The translations under genes were made by a program, and so were the position numbers. A DNA stretch of 64,000 bases, from positions 13,897,658-13,961,657 of the forward strand of contig CM055102.1 in assembly GCA_029204225.1 (NCBI GenBank), given 5' to 3'. This DNA comes from Diphasiastrum complanatum. Taxonomy: Eukaryota; Streptophyta; Lycopodiopsida; Lycopodiales; Lycopodiaceae. Under the pieces are notes generated by a model that saw nothing but the letters and a program-made list of their open reading frames with translations, was not told the origin of the DNA and did no database searches. The first letter of the stretch is position 1; every line of letters starts with the position of its first letter. Below, piece by piece: positions 46,501-58,605 of the stretch.

Positions 46501-49500
46501 GAGGGTGTCAGATGCCTCAAACATCAAGGAGCGTACAATCCATGTGAAACTCACTACCTCTCAGGCACCAAATACAACAGATAGGGGTGCTCGTGTTGAT
46601 GAGTTGGAGGCAGCAGACAGAACACCAGAGTCCGTGACTACAAAAGAACCCCTGTCACAGGAAGAAGTTGTGACTTCACAGGGGAAAAAACAGCCGGCAG
46701 ACGAAGAGGTCCAACAGGAGCAAGTAATGAACAGGCCCGGTATGATGAATTGGGTGGTAACACATGTGAATTTTGTAATTGTAGGATGAAGTAACTTTTT
46801 AATTTTTAAGCATGTGTTTGACACCAATTTTATTTTCTTGAACAGTGAGAAAGAATAAGCCTAGGCGTATGAGACCTCCTGTTGGAAATAACGTCCAAGG
46901 TACATCTTTGTCCTGTCATCCTTATATTTGTGCCAGAATCTAATACTGGAGGTTTAGATTTATGGTAACTTTTTGGGGGAATAAACTTCTTTGGATGCCT
47001 GCAATTTTTGAATGAAGAACTGCTATAACAGTTCTAAGATTCCAATTCTTGAACCTTCTGAACAAATCATATTTGACTCTGGATTTAAGCCATATAAAGA
47101 ATGAAATTGGCTATAATATAGGAATTCACGACCAGAAAATTGGCATGCGAGCCAGTAGAACAAGAACACTAAATTGAGATACTTTTATAAAGATGGCAAT
47201 TATATGCTCCTAATTGTTAAGACAGTCTTAGAGAAAAATCATTATGATAGTCCTTGAACTTAGGTAGGTCTAAGATAAGGATTCTGAGCAACGCCTTGGA
47301 CTCACTTACAGAAATGTGCAACATAAAAAAGAAAATGTAAACAGAATGTAAATAAACTAATCTAATTTCATGTATGGTAAGAGGATGTGACCAAACATCT
47401 TTCCCTGATGTGTGATATGGGACATTAATTTAAGAAGTTGCATGGAGAATGAATGATAAGCAATGCAATCTAGTCATGCAAATTCGACATGGCATACATT
47501 TACATCATGTTCTCCACTAACTATTAGGGCCTGGATGGGCTGGAAAAGGCATTGATAACTCAATTGGATCTTTTGCATGAGAGGAAGCAGTTGTGGTCGC
47601 TCTGAGCATCCATGTTGGTGGAGTGCGTGAAAGCACATTAGGGCTAGTTTTGCATTTCTATCATAGAATTTTTTAGCTTGCTTCCATTGAATATTAGTGA
47701 GCACATATGGAGGTTTTATTGTGTTTTAGTTGTTCTTTATGTTTCTGTTAGTCTTCTAGGCACTTTTTTTCTAGTTGTCAAAGCTTGATTTTTTCTATAG
47801 CTTTGCCCGTGAAGGGATGAGGCATTCAGGTGGATCTATGGGAGGGGTTGTGGCACCATACACAGGTTTTTGTGCACACAAGTGGTGTTTGCCTGCCCTT
47901 GCACAGACTTATTCCAGCATAGGCATGAGGATCAAGCTGCATTTGCATAGTTTATGTAGGCTAGATGGACTGACATTGTACTTATATTCCTGCAGACATC
48001 TGAGATCGTCTTATGATTACATATGGATAGCAAGGTTCTAGTGGTTCAGCTTCCAAGGTCCGTGCACCTGAAAGTGATTGGTATTGGCGCTTCTGGATTT
48101 AGCACATTTTTGTGACTTTCTATGCCATCGCCATCAACAGTTGGGATGTCTTAAGTTACCTCAAATGTGGTGCCATTGATAGAGTCAATCCTTATTGACT
48201 AGATTTCGCAGAAAGTTTTGAAGCTTAGTGGAGGTGACTCCTCCTAGGGTAGATGTAGGGGGTTTTGGGCCTTCTTGGCTAGATAGGCCAGTGCGAGGAC
48301 CAGATTCACCTGGAGTTGGATCAAACAACTCCATTAGATAGGCTAGTTACAGTTTGGACATGCACAGTCGCTGCCACATGGTCACATGATGATGTGGCCA
48401 CCAAATGGACAACTTATCAGTTTTAAAAAAAACAAGGATGTGATTTCATAGCATGTTTTTCTCAAAGATCTGGGATGCATTGCGAAGTGAAGAGAGCATC
48501 GTTATGTAAGTAACAGTTATTTGTGTTCCCAACATAAGTGGTGTTCGTTCAATTTTGACTCATTGATGCATATTTGTTTCTCTAAATCAGACTAAAAAAA
48601 GCTTTTGCTGATGGCTAGTCTTCTGAAGATTATTAAACCACTTATTCTTAATGCTATCAATTTCCAAGAAATGACTTACGACATAACAGCCTAAGTGATT
48701 TTTGAATCTGGATGAAATGCTATTCTTAAGTAGTTTGATCTTACTAAGGTTTCGAATTTGAATGCAGTCTTTGAGTATCAGTTCATTAGATGTTAATATT
48801 GGGGGTTACTGGATGGGATTCTTAAACTGCAGGATCCTGTAATGTCAAAGGTTGAGCCCTACTCAGACTAAGATGGGCCATGAACTTGCAATGAACTTGT
48901 CCCTGTTCTTTTTCTAATGTGTTGGATCCAGTGTGTTCCATTTTGATGACTTGGTGTGAGTGTTAGCATGTGGCAGATCATTTCCTACACAGGATTTTGA
49001 ATTTGTAATAGATTTGGTTTTTGGCCTGTAAAGATTTAGTAAAGTTGACTTGTATCTTCAAGCCGTAATTGTGGCTTTTCCTGATCTTGTGAACCAACTT
49101 CTTTGGGCAATGTTGGGCATCTTCGATTGATGTTAATCATGTTTCCTCTTTAGAAATATTCTATTTATCAATGTTGCAGAACTCCTTGAATATGTTTGAT
49201 TTTTTCAGCACCCAATTCATCTCTTCTGTTATTTGTTCTAGCCTGTATTAGAAGGTTGAGTTTTTCGTAGAGATCCTGATTTCTATTAGTTGCTTTTTGT
49301 CTTCATTTTCTAAAGTAATACTGGAATACATGCAGGCCATCAGGTGCATTGGAGGGGTATGCCACATCCTCCAATGGCAGAAGGTCCGATTATGCCTTAC
49401 GGGGGAAATGCAGTACCTTACAATGGATTCTGGCCTGGTCCTCAGGCTATGGGGGAGGCTTACATGATGCCTTATGGTGGGAATTTTACACCATATGGTC

Positions 49501-52161
49501 CATATCCCACTGGCCCATATGACATGCCATACAACGTTGGCATGATGGGACCTGATCCATACGGTCCTCAAGGAGGAATGGCACCTGCTGCTCCTTTTCA
49601 AAGGTTAGCAGCATACTTTTTGATAGTGATTTGAGTAAAATAATGTGCACTGGTGATTTTTCCATATCATTTGAATCCTGGTCAAGAAAAGTATTATATT
49701 CCTTCCCTTTCAATTCAAGGTAGCTTGTTCAATGGAAAAAAGTTATTCATATTAAAATAGACAGAAAAATGGCTAATGCTTTAGAACATATTTGCGCTCT
49801 GAGCCATGCTTTGCAGGTTTCCAGTTAAAATAGTTATAACGCTCTTATGTTATGATAGTCATATACAATTGCAGTCACAGTCACCACTCAATCTAACAAG
49901 CTTGTGTGGAGCTCATTTCGATTGTATATTTTGATGTAGTAACCTAAGTCACTTTGTTTACCAATTAGGAATACCCATATGATTACAAAGGCGTTCCTGC
50001 GCTGATGCTACTGTTGGTGATGCTGTTATTCTTTATTGTTAAGGCGTAAATAACTTCCAAGACACTCAAAAAATTCGAGACTGTTTTTAAGATTTAAGCG
50101 TATACCGTGAAATTCAAGGTTTACTCTAGTAGATCAGTAACCGCCACTTGCCATTTAAAAGCTGACTGATTAGCTCTCAAGCGTAAAAGCTTGGACTTAA
50201 CAGAATTAGTTTCAGTTTAGAATTGTCGCTTTAGAATATTAGATAGATTTTTGTAACGTTGCAGTTTCAGTTAGCTTAGATCAAAAGGATAAACTGATAA
50301 GTAGCTGTATGTTCTTGTGATGTGTGACAGCCATGATCACGTCTAAAAGTGTTACTTATATTGATGTTGCGTGTAGGGAGTACTCTGAATTTGGATATGG
50401 AGGACAGTCTTCAAATGGCGTGATGAGTCGGGAAGAGTTTGAGGCTAAAAAAGCAGAGTTGAAGCGCAAGCGTGAGATGGAACAGAAGCTTTCTGAAAGG
50501 TATTCATTTCCTATGAATGATTTTGGATGCCTGTAAGGATAATTTACGTGCTTTTATGAGTTAAGATTGTCAGTTGTGGTTCGCCAGAGATTAGCTTTGC
50601 TTGATAATGATGTAAGGTGCATGCTATAAAGACACATGAATGCTGCAAGACCTTATAAATTCCGAGTTGTTTCATGCCATAGACACGACAATGCTTTCTG
50701 TTTGTCGTTCGAGTGCACTTTTTCTATCATTTTCAAAACAAGTTACAAAGGAAATTTTCTGGATGTATGTGATTTTGTTGAATAGCCCATGTTGGAACGT
50801 TTGTAAACTTTGAGTGCCTGGAATCAAATGACAGCGCAGCATTTTTGTGGTTTAATGGGGTCTAGTTTTTAATTACAAATTGTTTTTGGTCTATTGATGA
50901 TTCTGAAAATTTATATCCACTTGTTTGGGCAAACCATTAGTCTACACAATAATCTGTATTAAATTTAATATAGAGTCCTGTCACAAGTTCCCTGTGGGTT
51001 GGAAATCATTCAAGTGCAACTACATAAGTAACTTTGTTTCTGTGTAAGCAGTAGATGCTCCAGTTGAAACACCCACAACTGGAAACAATTCCAAAATCAC
51101 CACGTCCGTTGCAAACATATGTTTTCTATATTTCATGTCATTCATCTGCTCAAAGTGGGATCGCGGGCTTCTAAACCACGAAACTTAGGAGCTACTATGA
51201 GTCCATCTTAATTGTTGCTTGATTGTTTTGCTTATGGTTAGGGAGCTAGCGAATAGTTTTCCCAGGAACCGTGGAATGACAGAACCGGTATGAACTATTT
51301 GCTCTTTATTGGCTGTACATTCTATCAATGTTTTTGTATCATGTGCCATCTTAGGGTTCTTATTTTTGTCCCTGAATTTTGTACCTGAAAATTTTATCCG
51401 CCTAAAAGATATTACTCAAACCATTGCAGAGGCATTTCGGCATGGCTGGAGATAGATGGGACCATGAACATAATGAACAATTTCAGATTGATGGTGAAAT
51501 AAACCAGGAACCTAGAAAAAGGCCAAGACAATATAATGATGCTGAAAACGTTGGAGTTCCAGATAAAAGCCTGAAAGACAAGCATAGGCTTAAAATTGTC
51601 AAGGATGTGGAGGCTTCAGGGTCTGATGATGCTATTGATACTGAATTTGATTCTTTTAAAATGGAGTCAAGGTTTAAGTCGGGAAACGAGGCTGGCTCGA
51701 AACCTCATTCTGCTAAACTCTTAAGAAAGAGTAAGGGAACAGGACCCGAGGTGCATTCTAAGCATGAGATTGTACTCGGTGAGAGTGATTTATCTGTGGT
51801 GAATGCTGGAGGTGGAGAGAATATGAAATTAGAAGCCTCAAAAGTGAATAAACCCCAAAGATTGTCTGTTTTTCTTCGTACAAGCTTACCCAAGTCTAAG
51901 TTGGGACAAGAACAAATGGATATAGATAATGGTGAACCGCAGGAAACCAAAGTGAAAAGAACGAGGTCAACTCTTCATCATGCAAATAATTCAAGTTTTC
52001 CTGAACATTCTCTTAGTGAAGTTGAGAAATCTGAAATCCATAGTAATGATGTTAGGCCAGGTAGGAGTGTTTTTAACCGGATTACTTTCGATGCACCGGG
52101 TAGCAGTGCTACCTTGAGCCACCAAAAGTTGAAATCAAAGGCCACATTAAGTAACATTTAG
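40588..52161 (+). CDS. PQT3/RBBP6-like RING E3 ubiquitin ligase, 15 exons
   Basis: Exons: 40588-40753, 41213-41315, 42025-42109, 42237-42382, 42656-42735, 44507-44569, 44681-44837, 45689-45837, 45999-46169, 46419-46739, 46846-46899, 49336-49603, 50377-50499, 51242-51287, 51430-52161. All 14 introns are GT-AG and all phases agree; the CDS is 2,664 nt, 887 residues. Residues 1 to about 85 form the ubiquitin-like DWNN domain (VHYKFKSAKDYD, FLVPKNTSVLVRRVPGKPR). A Gly/Arg-rich patch near 175-194 precedes a CCHC knuckle (C208, C211, H216, C221). A RING/U-box-like domain has C292, C295, C309, C314, C317, C328 and C330. A Met/Pro/Gly/Tyr-rich part (499-588) and a Lys-rich tail follow. This order is that of plant PQT3-like E3 ligases, nuclear proteins that ubiquitinate regulators of stress responses. 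It looks intact. Small errors in the weaker splice sites (exon 2 donor GTACTG) are possible. Confidence 0.88.
43234..44053. mobile_element. Mutator-like non-autonomous insertion in intron 5
   Basis: The 10-bp sequence TGGATGTAAG flanks both sides (43224-43233 and 44054-44063). The ends carry an inverted repeat: GTTGCGTTCAAAC at the left, and GTTTGAATGCAAC at the right. An 820-bp element with a 9-10 bp target duplication fits a Mutator-like (MULE) non-autonomous element. It has no ORF for a transposase. Confidence 0.65.
43362..43802. repeat. Direct repeat of 192 bp inside the intron insertion
   Basis: 43362-43553 and 43611-43802 are almost identical (GGGCCAAATGACTTTGTTAA to TTAGATAAGAGAT). 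The 45-bp block CTACCTTTACATTATATTC that follows the first copy recurs after the second, but only about 90 bp further on. Confidence 0.9.
45223..45449 (+). pseudogene. Arginine decarboxylase-like fragment in intron 7
   Basis: The frame reads AVTEAAHIFYELSLLGAGMK, YLDIGGGLRIDYHGSNPSGS and, after a one-base shift, FEEYEKQVVHAVDDACALSN. The GAGM..DIGGGLGIDYDGS block followed by LEEYA..VV..V is typical of plant biosynthetic arginine decarboxylase (PLP enzyme of polyamine synthesis). Only about 75 codons are present, shifted once, with no splice sites that would add them to the host mRNA. It is probably a captured gene fragment. The identification rests on memory of the family motif. Confidence 0.6.
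46900..49335 (+). other. Long intron 11 of the E3 ligase gene
   Basis: A 2.4-kb intron between the donor CCAAG|GTACAT and the acceptor TGCAG|GCCATC. No convincing gene or terminal repeats were seen inside it. Confidence 0.6.
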
Positions 52162-52960
52162 TGGTGGTGAGAGCACTGATGTAAATGAGAAAGCTTAATT
52201 CAAGCTTTTATCATGCAGTTGGGATTGGCTTTGCAGTTAAACCTGATAATCGATACCAAAGATACTTAAAATCACTAGCAATGGCTGTTGGCTGCTGGTT
52301 GCCACAAAGCTTGTATAGGATGGTAAATGCTATCAGCAATCCTCTGTCATCTATCCAGCTCGCAATTCTGAATCCATATGTATTACATGCTTCTGACTCT
52401 CTTTGTTGCATGCGACAATTTATTTCAGTGCACACCCATGATATGGTGGGTATGTCCAGCCGCCAATAATGGAAGTTACCAATCATTAGCCTTCTGTCAT
52501 TGGCAGAACCTTGAAACTTGTAGCATGTGTGAATGACGTGGCATTGAGTGAGTTTGTTGCAGCGTCTTGAATCTTTTACATGATGCCAAAGTGTGCAGAG
52601 CTTTTGTTTCTGATGTTTGATATCAATAGATTGTCATGTTTGGATTAGATTAAGTCAATCAATAAGGGTGTGTTATATGCTGCTGATAAATAATCACTTT
52701 CAAGAGAGCCCTGCTGGTGTAAGTTATGGTGGTACTTAAACACAAATAGCATTGAAATTAATAAAACTTCTAAACGTTATAGGTTTTTTAAATGAACGTC
52801 ATTTTCACTAGGCATATAATGTGCAGATTGCTTGCACATTCTAGAAACTTGTTCTGTAGAAATCTTCTGGTTCCAGAAAACAAAAATCCTGTGTGTTTGT
52901 TCAATGTTTCTTATTTTTTGATTTTTTGTATATGATCAAGAAATTTATGTGATGTGGAAC
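52162..52960 (+). other. 3-prime flank of the E3 ligase gene
   Basis: Non-coding. The 3-prime UTR must begin here; AATAAA-like signals occur (for example ATTAATAAAAC near 52757), but the polyadenylation site cannot be fixed from sequence. Confidence 0.4.
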
Positions 52961-52989
52961 CGGCCAAGTTGAAGCTGGCTAGGAACCCA

Positions 52990-53310
52990 GAGAGGGTGGC
53001 AGGGCGATCTCTGCAGAATCAGCAAGACTGGCCAATGACTGTCCTCTCTTGCTGATGTCATCAAATTTTGGAGCCTGGTTATACCGGGTAACCAGGCTCC
53101 AATCATAAAGGGGAAAAATAGGTATCTTCATACTATGTATTGACTATGTCTGGTTCAATCAATTTGAACCAGACAGTCAATACAAAGTATGTGTTGACTG
53201 TCTCGTTATGCAGGGTAACCAGGCTCGAATCATAAAGAGGAAAAAAAGGGATCTTCATACTATATATATGTATTGACTATGTCTGGTTCAATCAATTTGA
53301 ACCTTTGCTG
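52990..53310. repeat. Foldback hairpin cluster
   Basis: Contains ATCAGCAAGA/TCTTGCTGAT arms (about 53018-53056) and a perfect 12-bp stem, GGAGCCTGGTTA (53070-53081) with TAACCAGGCTCC (53089-53100). A stem of about 26 bp at 53131-53189, centred on GTCTGGTTCAA/TTGAACCAGAC, follows. The block GGGTAACCAGGCTC...CAATTTGAACC is then repeated directly at about 53212-53302. It may be a foldback or MITE-type element. Confidence 0.8.
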
Positions 53311-54169
53311 TATAATGCTAAGTTCCTGGTTTCTTAGAGGTCGCAAACAATGTAGCCATTCAAAGTCAAATTCAACAAATTAAGTTCTCTGAGTCTTAGC
53401 AATCGAGAAGTTAGTTTTACAAAAAGCTCATTAATTTTGTGCTTTTCATAGAACATGCAGGTAAGCTTTTTCTTAGGGTATGTTATGTCTTTTTTAATGC
53501 CCTAGGTTTAAGTGGCCTCCAAAGTTGTCTTTCACATGAATTTTTATCCATCAAGATTTGGGAGGTGTAAGACACTTCATTCTACTCGTTGCATTTTGGC
53601 ATGCTTCTTGCAAATGAAAGATGTGCTTTAGCTGTTGTGTATGGTTTTTTTCTAGCAATATATTGGCTTTCTTAATGAAATGTGCTTGATTTTGTTAGAA
53701 ACCACTCACACTATTGTCAAATATTTGTACAAATTTTGTTTCTCTAAAAACTTAGTTACGGAAGAAACTTGACACAAAGGTCAATTGTCCTCACAGAGTC
53801 CTAGCCCTATGGCTCCTCTTGTTTTCCCTTTCGTGTGCTCATTAGCCAAGATGTAAAGGCAAGCAATCTTGGAAACAACTTTTGGGAGCCAATAAAAGTT
53901 ATGTTGCACATTTATGAGCCAATCCTAAAGATGTTTGACTAGCTAGTAGGGAGGGCGAAACTATGAATTTGATATACGAGATGAAATGGTAGAGGCATTG
54001 CAAACCATCACTCTTATCATTCAAGGCAAGTGAAACATCATTGAAAAGTTGTGCCTCAAACTTCTTTTATCATATAGGCACTTGCACCCACTAAAACTCT
54101 TCTTAGGAGGCTAGGCCACCTTGGTGGGCACTTAATGTCAAAAGTAATTCAAGCAAATAGCCAACAAGA
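53311..54169. other. Gene-free stretch
   Basis: I see no ORF, repeat or motif that I can support. Confidence 0.4.
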
Positions 54170-54720
54170 GCAAGAGCATACACACATGAGAAGATCGAAG
54201 AAAAGCTTCACACTCCAAATGATGGATTAACAGATTAGGGATATAAAGATAGTAGGGATCAAATGGATCAATCTAGCTACCTACAAGTCTGATGATCTAG
54301 AGAGAGAACATCGAATTTCATTGTATTCAACCATCTCTCAAAATGATCGATTAACATTCCACTAGAACTAACAATATTTTGCATTTTTCAAATTTAAGTC
54401 TACCTAGAGATTTTGTAGAAGTGTTTGCTGATTGATCTATAGACTTGCAAAACAATAAATCTTTAACTTATTTTCAGAATTTGAACTTTTATATGCTTTG
54501 TTCGAGCATGAAATATTGGATTTCTAGCAATATAAATATAACTTTAACGTTCACGTACAGTTCTCTGTTTCGGGCTCAAAAAAAATTTAAAACAAAAATG
54601 GTTATGAACTTCTATATGCTTTATTTGAGCATGAAGTAATCAAGTAGACAACTCAATCGTAATGTTTCAAGGAGGCAAGTGAAAGACAAATTGTTTTTTT
54701 CTCCAGAGCCAAATGGAGTG
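54170..54720 (-). pseudogene. Copia RNase H remnant, partly duplicated
   Basis: On the minus strand IARNPIFHARTKHIKV is readable at about 54530, then a frame-shifted end with STKSLGRLKFEKC near 54410, the tail of copia RNase H. A second copy of the KHI block (HAQIKHIEVHNHF) lies at about 54640-54600. LTR sequence may follow below 54360 (TGTTAATCGATC). Confidence 0.65.
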
Positions 54721-55530
54721 ATTATGGTGTCGAGCTTGCTAGAATAATTAGAATAATATATGACTAGTATCTAGCCCATTTGGAAATTTGTTGTGTCCTA
54801 TCTACAGGTGTGATTTCTTTTCCCAATCGTGCCTACTAGTAGACTTGCTTATGCATCAATTCTATAGATGGTGAAATATAGACTAATAGTCTGAAAAAAA
54901 ATCCCTTATGTATACCTTGACGGGTTTTTATGAGTAGTAGAGAGCAACAAATATGACTTTTTTGTGCAATTACTTTGTGTGTAAATGCATATGTTGTGAC
55001 ATTTAATTGTCTTTGTTTTGACATTTCTACATAGACACACATGTACTAAATTGTTGTGGTTTTTTATTATTATAAATGATGACTTCAACTTTGATGGCTC
55101 AAGTAATAGCACTTGACATAGGAAACTCTAAATGCACATTATTAATATACTTCAATAGAAGTCCAAATTGATTTTTTTTTAATAAACATGTTGGTGCTAT
55201 GGTCATATGAGTAGATAATTACAAAAAATTTAGTGAGAGACATGGTATGATAGACACATTTGAAAAAATCAAATTTCAACTAGTACTCTCGCATATTTGA
55301 CACACCATATCTGGCTTGCAATTTTTTCAAAATTAGTGCCTCAAGATTTCTAATTAAAATGCACATTTTGCTATACAACTTCAGTGCTAACACAATTTGG
55401 ATCATAGCTCATCGCATGTGCCACATTGAATTAGACCGTAAATGTAGGCTCATGTTTGTTGTTTCCAAGAATTAATATGATGATATTGTCAAAGTACAGT
55501 ACTTTGGACCTTGAGTCTATGACTCACAAG
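54721..55530. other. Gene-free AT-rich stretch
   Basis: Only chance ORFs. No motif found. Confidence 0.4.
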
Positions 55531-56169
55531 AGGGATTGATTGATTGATCATAAAACAAATGCAAACTAGACACACAAAATTGAGATCTAGATTGACAATT
55601 TGACATGCATCAAGCAAGAGCAATCTAAAATTATCAATCAAAAGTGATGATCACCCCACATACATGTGGTACAGTAGTACACAATACGGCTTGTAGACAA
55701 CAAATGATGTTAAGAACATTTAGTTTTTGCTTAGATCCAAAAGAAATCAAAGTACATAGTGTAGAAGATTGAGTTTGCCAATGAGCTCTCAAAAATAATC
55801 TAAGGCATTACTATGGAGAGATGGTAATACGTAGAAAGGCTATTCCCCACCTCGAGTTAGGTGAAAATCCAGCACGTAATAAGGAAGTTGATTGAGCTTT
55901 CTTGCTCTAATTTGCCATTCTAGCCTCATCTTGGAGTCTTGCCATGTAGGCGGCTAGATTGATCAACCTACTCCATAAATTTAAGAATTTGGTCCTATAA
56001 TGTAGGAACCACTACCAAACAAACTTGACCAACTTTTTAGACATGATCTAACCTACTCTAGTGTAGATTCCCACGTGGCACCATGGCCTCACACATGTGG
56101 GACCCACACATGTACATATTTACATGGTTTAACATAGCTAGATTTGCCATTTTATGCAATTTTTTCACA
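55531..56169 (-). mobile_element. Probable LTR of the copia remnant at 56.1-57.5 kb
   Basis: The minus strand reads the purine tract GATTTGAGGAG, then TGTGAAAAAATTG at 56169, an LTR-like start of the same type as the gag-only element (TGTGAAAA). The low end was not found; the limit given is only an estimate from the size of that LTR. Confidence 0.45.
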
Positions 56170-56880
56170 CTCCTCAAATCTAGCTTTGGAAACTATGATA
56201 CATTTATCAACTACTCCAAGTACATATTTTAGCTTAACAAATGAATTCTTAGGCAAGGCTTTAGTGAACAAATCAACTAAGCAACTTGATAAAGACACAT
56301 CTTGGGGTTTGGTCTCTTTGGCTTGAACCTTCTCCCTCACAAAATGATGAGCAATTCTGATATGCTTGCTCATTGCATGGAATGTAGGATTGGTTGCAAG
56401 TGATTGGGCTGATTGGCTATCACAAAAGATTGTAGGTACCTCCTCGGCCTCCATGACATGAAGTTCCACCAATAGTCTCTTGAGCCATAAGACCTCCTTG
56501 TATGTTGATGTCAAGGCCTTATACTCGGATTCGGTTGAAGACAATGAAACTCTCAATGCCTTGGGGTGGCCCAACCTCTTGTGCCATAGCTCCACCTTGG
56601 TGATCTCCTCCTTTGCTATGTTAATACTCTCCATTGCCACATTAGCATCTAATTTAAACAATATACCTTGTTTAAATCCTTTAGCTATGCAATCATCATT
56701 CTTAAATATGGAACAAACTCCATGCGTAAATTGTACATCAAGGCCATTATCCATTAATTGGCCAACACTCAACAAGTTCTTAGTGATAGTTGGTACATAA
56801 AGGAGAATTTCAAGATTCATTCTTTTGGATGATCCCGAGTACAATGGAATAGTACCTACACACTTATCCTACACTCTTAA
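56152..56880 (-). pseudogene. Copia pre-integrase fused in frame to RNase H
   Basis: An open frame of 230 codons (56844-56152) begins with the region after protease (GSSKRMNLEILLYVPTITKN), passes the pre-integrase signature KVELWHKRLGHPKA, and at about residue 96 (near 56558) changes directly to RNase H text, VSLSSTESEYKAL. It then runs on to FCDSQSAQSLATNPTFHAMS and the normal end. Integrase and RT, about 700 residues, are missing without a stop being made. The Asp and Glu residues of RNase H needed for catalysis are only partly covered. Confidence 0.85.
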
Positions 56881-56939
56881 TCACTAGCTGTAAAAATAAA
56901 TTTTTCAACATCAGAAGAGAGTAGAGTGGAAAAGTAGTC

Positions 56940-57530
56940 CTTTTGGAAAGTCATGTGAAAGCTAGATGTGGGAGCTAGCCCCACTATCAATCCACCAAGC
57001 TTCACTTGTGTTGGATTTGGATGATGGTGTTGAGTTGGATGCCATTAAGGATGATTCTTCTTCTTCCTCCTCCTTTTGATGTGCAATGTTGCTTTGATTG
57101 TCTTCTTGTGCCTTCTTCTTCTTGAAGCATTTTGATGCAAAATGCCCCTTCTTCCACAAAAAGAAGCACTTGTACTTGGTTTTGTCTATCTTCCCTTTTC
57201 CCTTTGAGCTTGATGATGCATCATCCTCCTTGGCCTCCTTTTGATGATTCTTCTTGGCTCCGTTAGTCTTCTTCTTGCCTTTGAATGAGAAATTTGCTTT
57301 CCCATCTCCATCCTGTAGTGACAAGGAGTTTATCCCAGCCTTTATGTGGAGCATCCTACACTCTTCAACTACAAGCACACTATGAAGTTTTTCAATAGTA
57401 GTAGGCAAAGTGCCTTGGATGGCAAAGCTTTGGACCAAATTTGTGAATTCATCACCTCGACCATTTAGGACCACTTGGACAAGCTCATAATCTTGAATCT
57501 TCTCCTTCAGTAGTTCTCCTTGTACAAGAG
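56940..57530 (-). pseudogene. Copia Gag C-terminal half and protease site
   Basis: On the minus strand the frame gives ELVQVVLNGRGDEFTNLVQS, a Lys-rich linker, and a zinc knuckle in which the second Cys is lost (CFFLWKKGHFASKC instead of C-x2-C). The protease motif WWIDSGASSHI follows, then a TAG at 56962. Further stops lie between this and the fused part at 56844. The N-terminal half of Gag is missing beyond 57530. It resembles Gag of the element at 6163-11718. Confidence 0.85.
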
Positions 57531-57539
57531 TATGTCACA

Positions 57540-58038
57540 TCCTTCGATGGCTAGGAACTGCCACACCCACTCAAGCAATGCATATCAAGCATCTGGAGCC
57601 ACTCATCAGTTTTCTCCCCCTCCAACTCCAAGATGCATATCAAGAACTCCTCAAGAGTCAATCTGAGCCACACATTTTCTCTCCCTACCTCCTGGCACAT
57701 TGCTACAATGTAGGCGTAGCACATTACTAGAGAGTGTTGTCACAACTAGACATCCACCACCCTTGTACGCTCGAGGAGCTCTCCTACGATCCTTCCCAAA
57801 CACTTGATCTGGCCATCTTGCAAGAGACCCCCCCTTTTTCAATTTCTAAACCGGCCAATTCGATGTTCAATGCCTTGACATAGACAATTTTATTTTTCTC
57901 CTCTATGAATCCAATCCAGGTGTATCTCACAATTTTTGCGGAACATTTACCACCAGTGCGAGCCTCAATCACCACCTTCCTCAACTCCTTTTTAGACCCT
58001 GGGGAGATTATCAACTCCTATTTTCAACCTCGAGATTG
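57540..58038. other. Stretch with an unrecognised minus-strand ORF
   Basis: The minus-strand ORF 58014-57784 (VRYTWIGFIEEKNKIVYVKA) is open but I do not recognise it. It lies between a copia Gag remnant and chromovirus LTR sequence, and may be LTR or leader. Confidence 0.25.
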
Positions 58039-58148
58039 TAAAGTCTCTCTCCAAGGATACAATAGCCAAGCAAGCTACAACAAAGTCTCTCACCAAGCAA
58101 GCAAGTCTCTCACCAAGGATACAATAGCCAAGCAAGCTGCAACAAAGT
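58039..58148. repeat. Tandem repeat, unit about 64 bp
   Basis: CCAAGGATACAATAGCCAAG with AAGCTACAACAAAG or AAGCTGCAACAAAG is present twice, and AAGTCTCTCACCAAG recurs several times. Confidence 0.85.
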
Positions 58149-58578
58149 AACACAAGAGAATTGGATGGTGGACAAACCAACCCAACCAAACCTAGATTGG
58201 ATGGATCTAGCCCCCAAACTATGGATCAATCTCTCACAACAGAAAAATGAGTTGCACCAGTAACATGTAGCTACCGATATCACAATCAAACACACACTAG
58301 CCCAATGAGTATACTTATACCCTCCAAGGCCCATGCACCGCTAGTAGTGCACTATGACACCTCTGCAACCTAATTGGGCCACATCATCAAGTTTCCCTAT
58401 GACTCACTGATAGACCCACAAAAATTCACCATCATGAGTTTAGGCCTTCAACTATTAATTATGACCATATACACTTGAGGGCCCCAAACCTCTCATAATC
58501 ATAATTAACTTATGGGTCGAGGTAGGCCTATTGACCTCTAACGAGATAATCAATATGAGATCAATCATGGGCATAACA
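58147..58578 (-). repeat. Chromovirus 3-prime LTR
   Basis: On the minus strand it begins TGTTATGCCCATG, right after the purine tract AATAAGGGAGGAA. It contains GGGTATAAGTATAC (TATA-like). Its lower part is repeated at 59109-59261, so two LTR copies are represented. The lower limit is uncertain. Confidence 0.65.
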
Positions 58579-58605
58579 TTCCTCCCTTATTCAGATTCTG
58601 ATCTC

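Noticed and set aside
47474-47704. Minus-strand ORF in intron 11 with KKFYDRNAK, similar to a gypsy integrase tail
   Set aside because: Only a short similarity, and no other gypsy motif nearby.
49248-49713. Minus-strand ORFs over exon 12 of the E3 ligase gene
   Set aside because: They are antisense shadows of the Pro/Gly/Tyr-rich exon.
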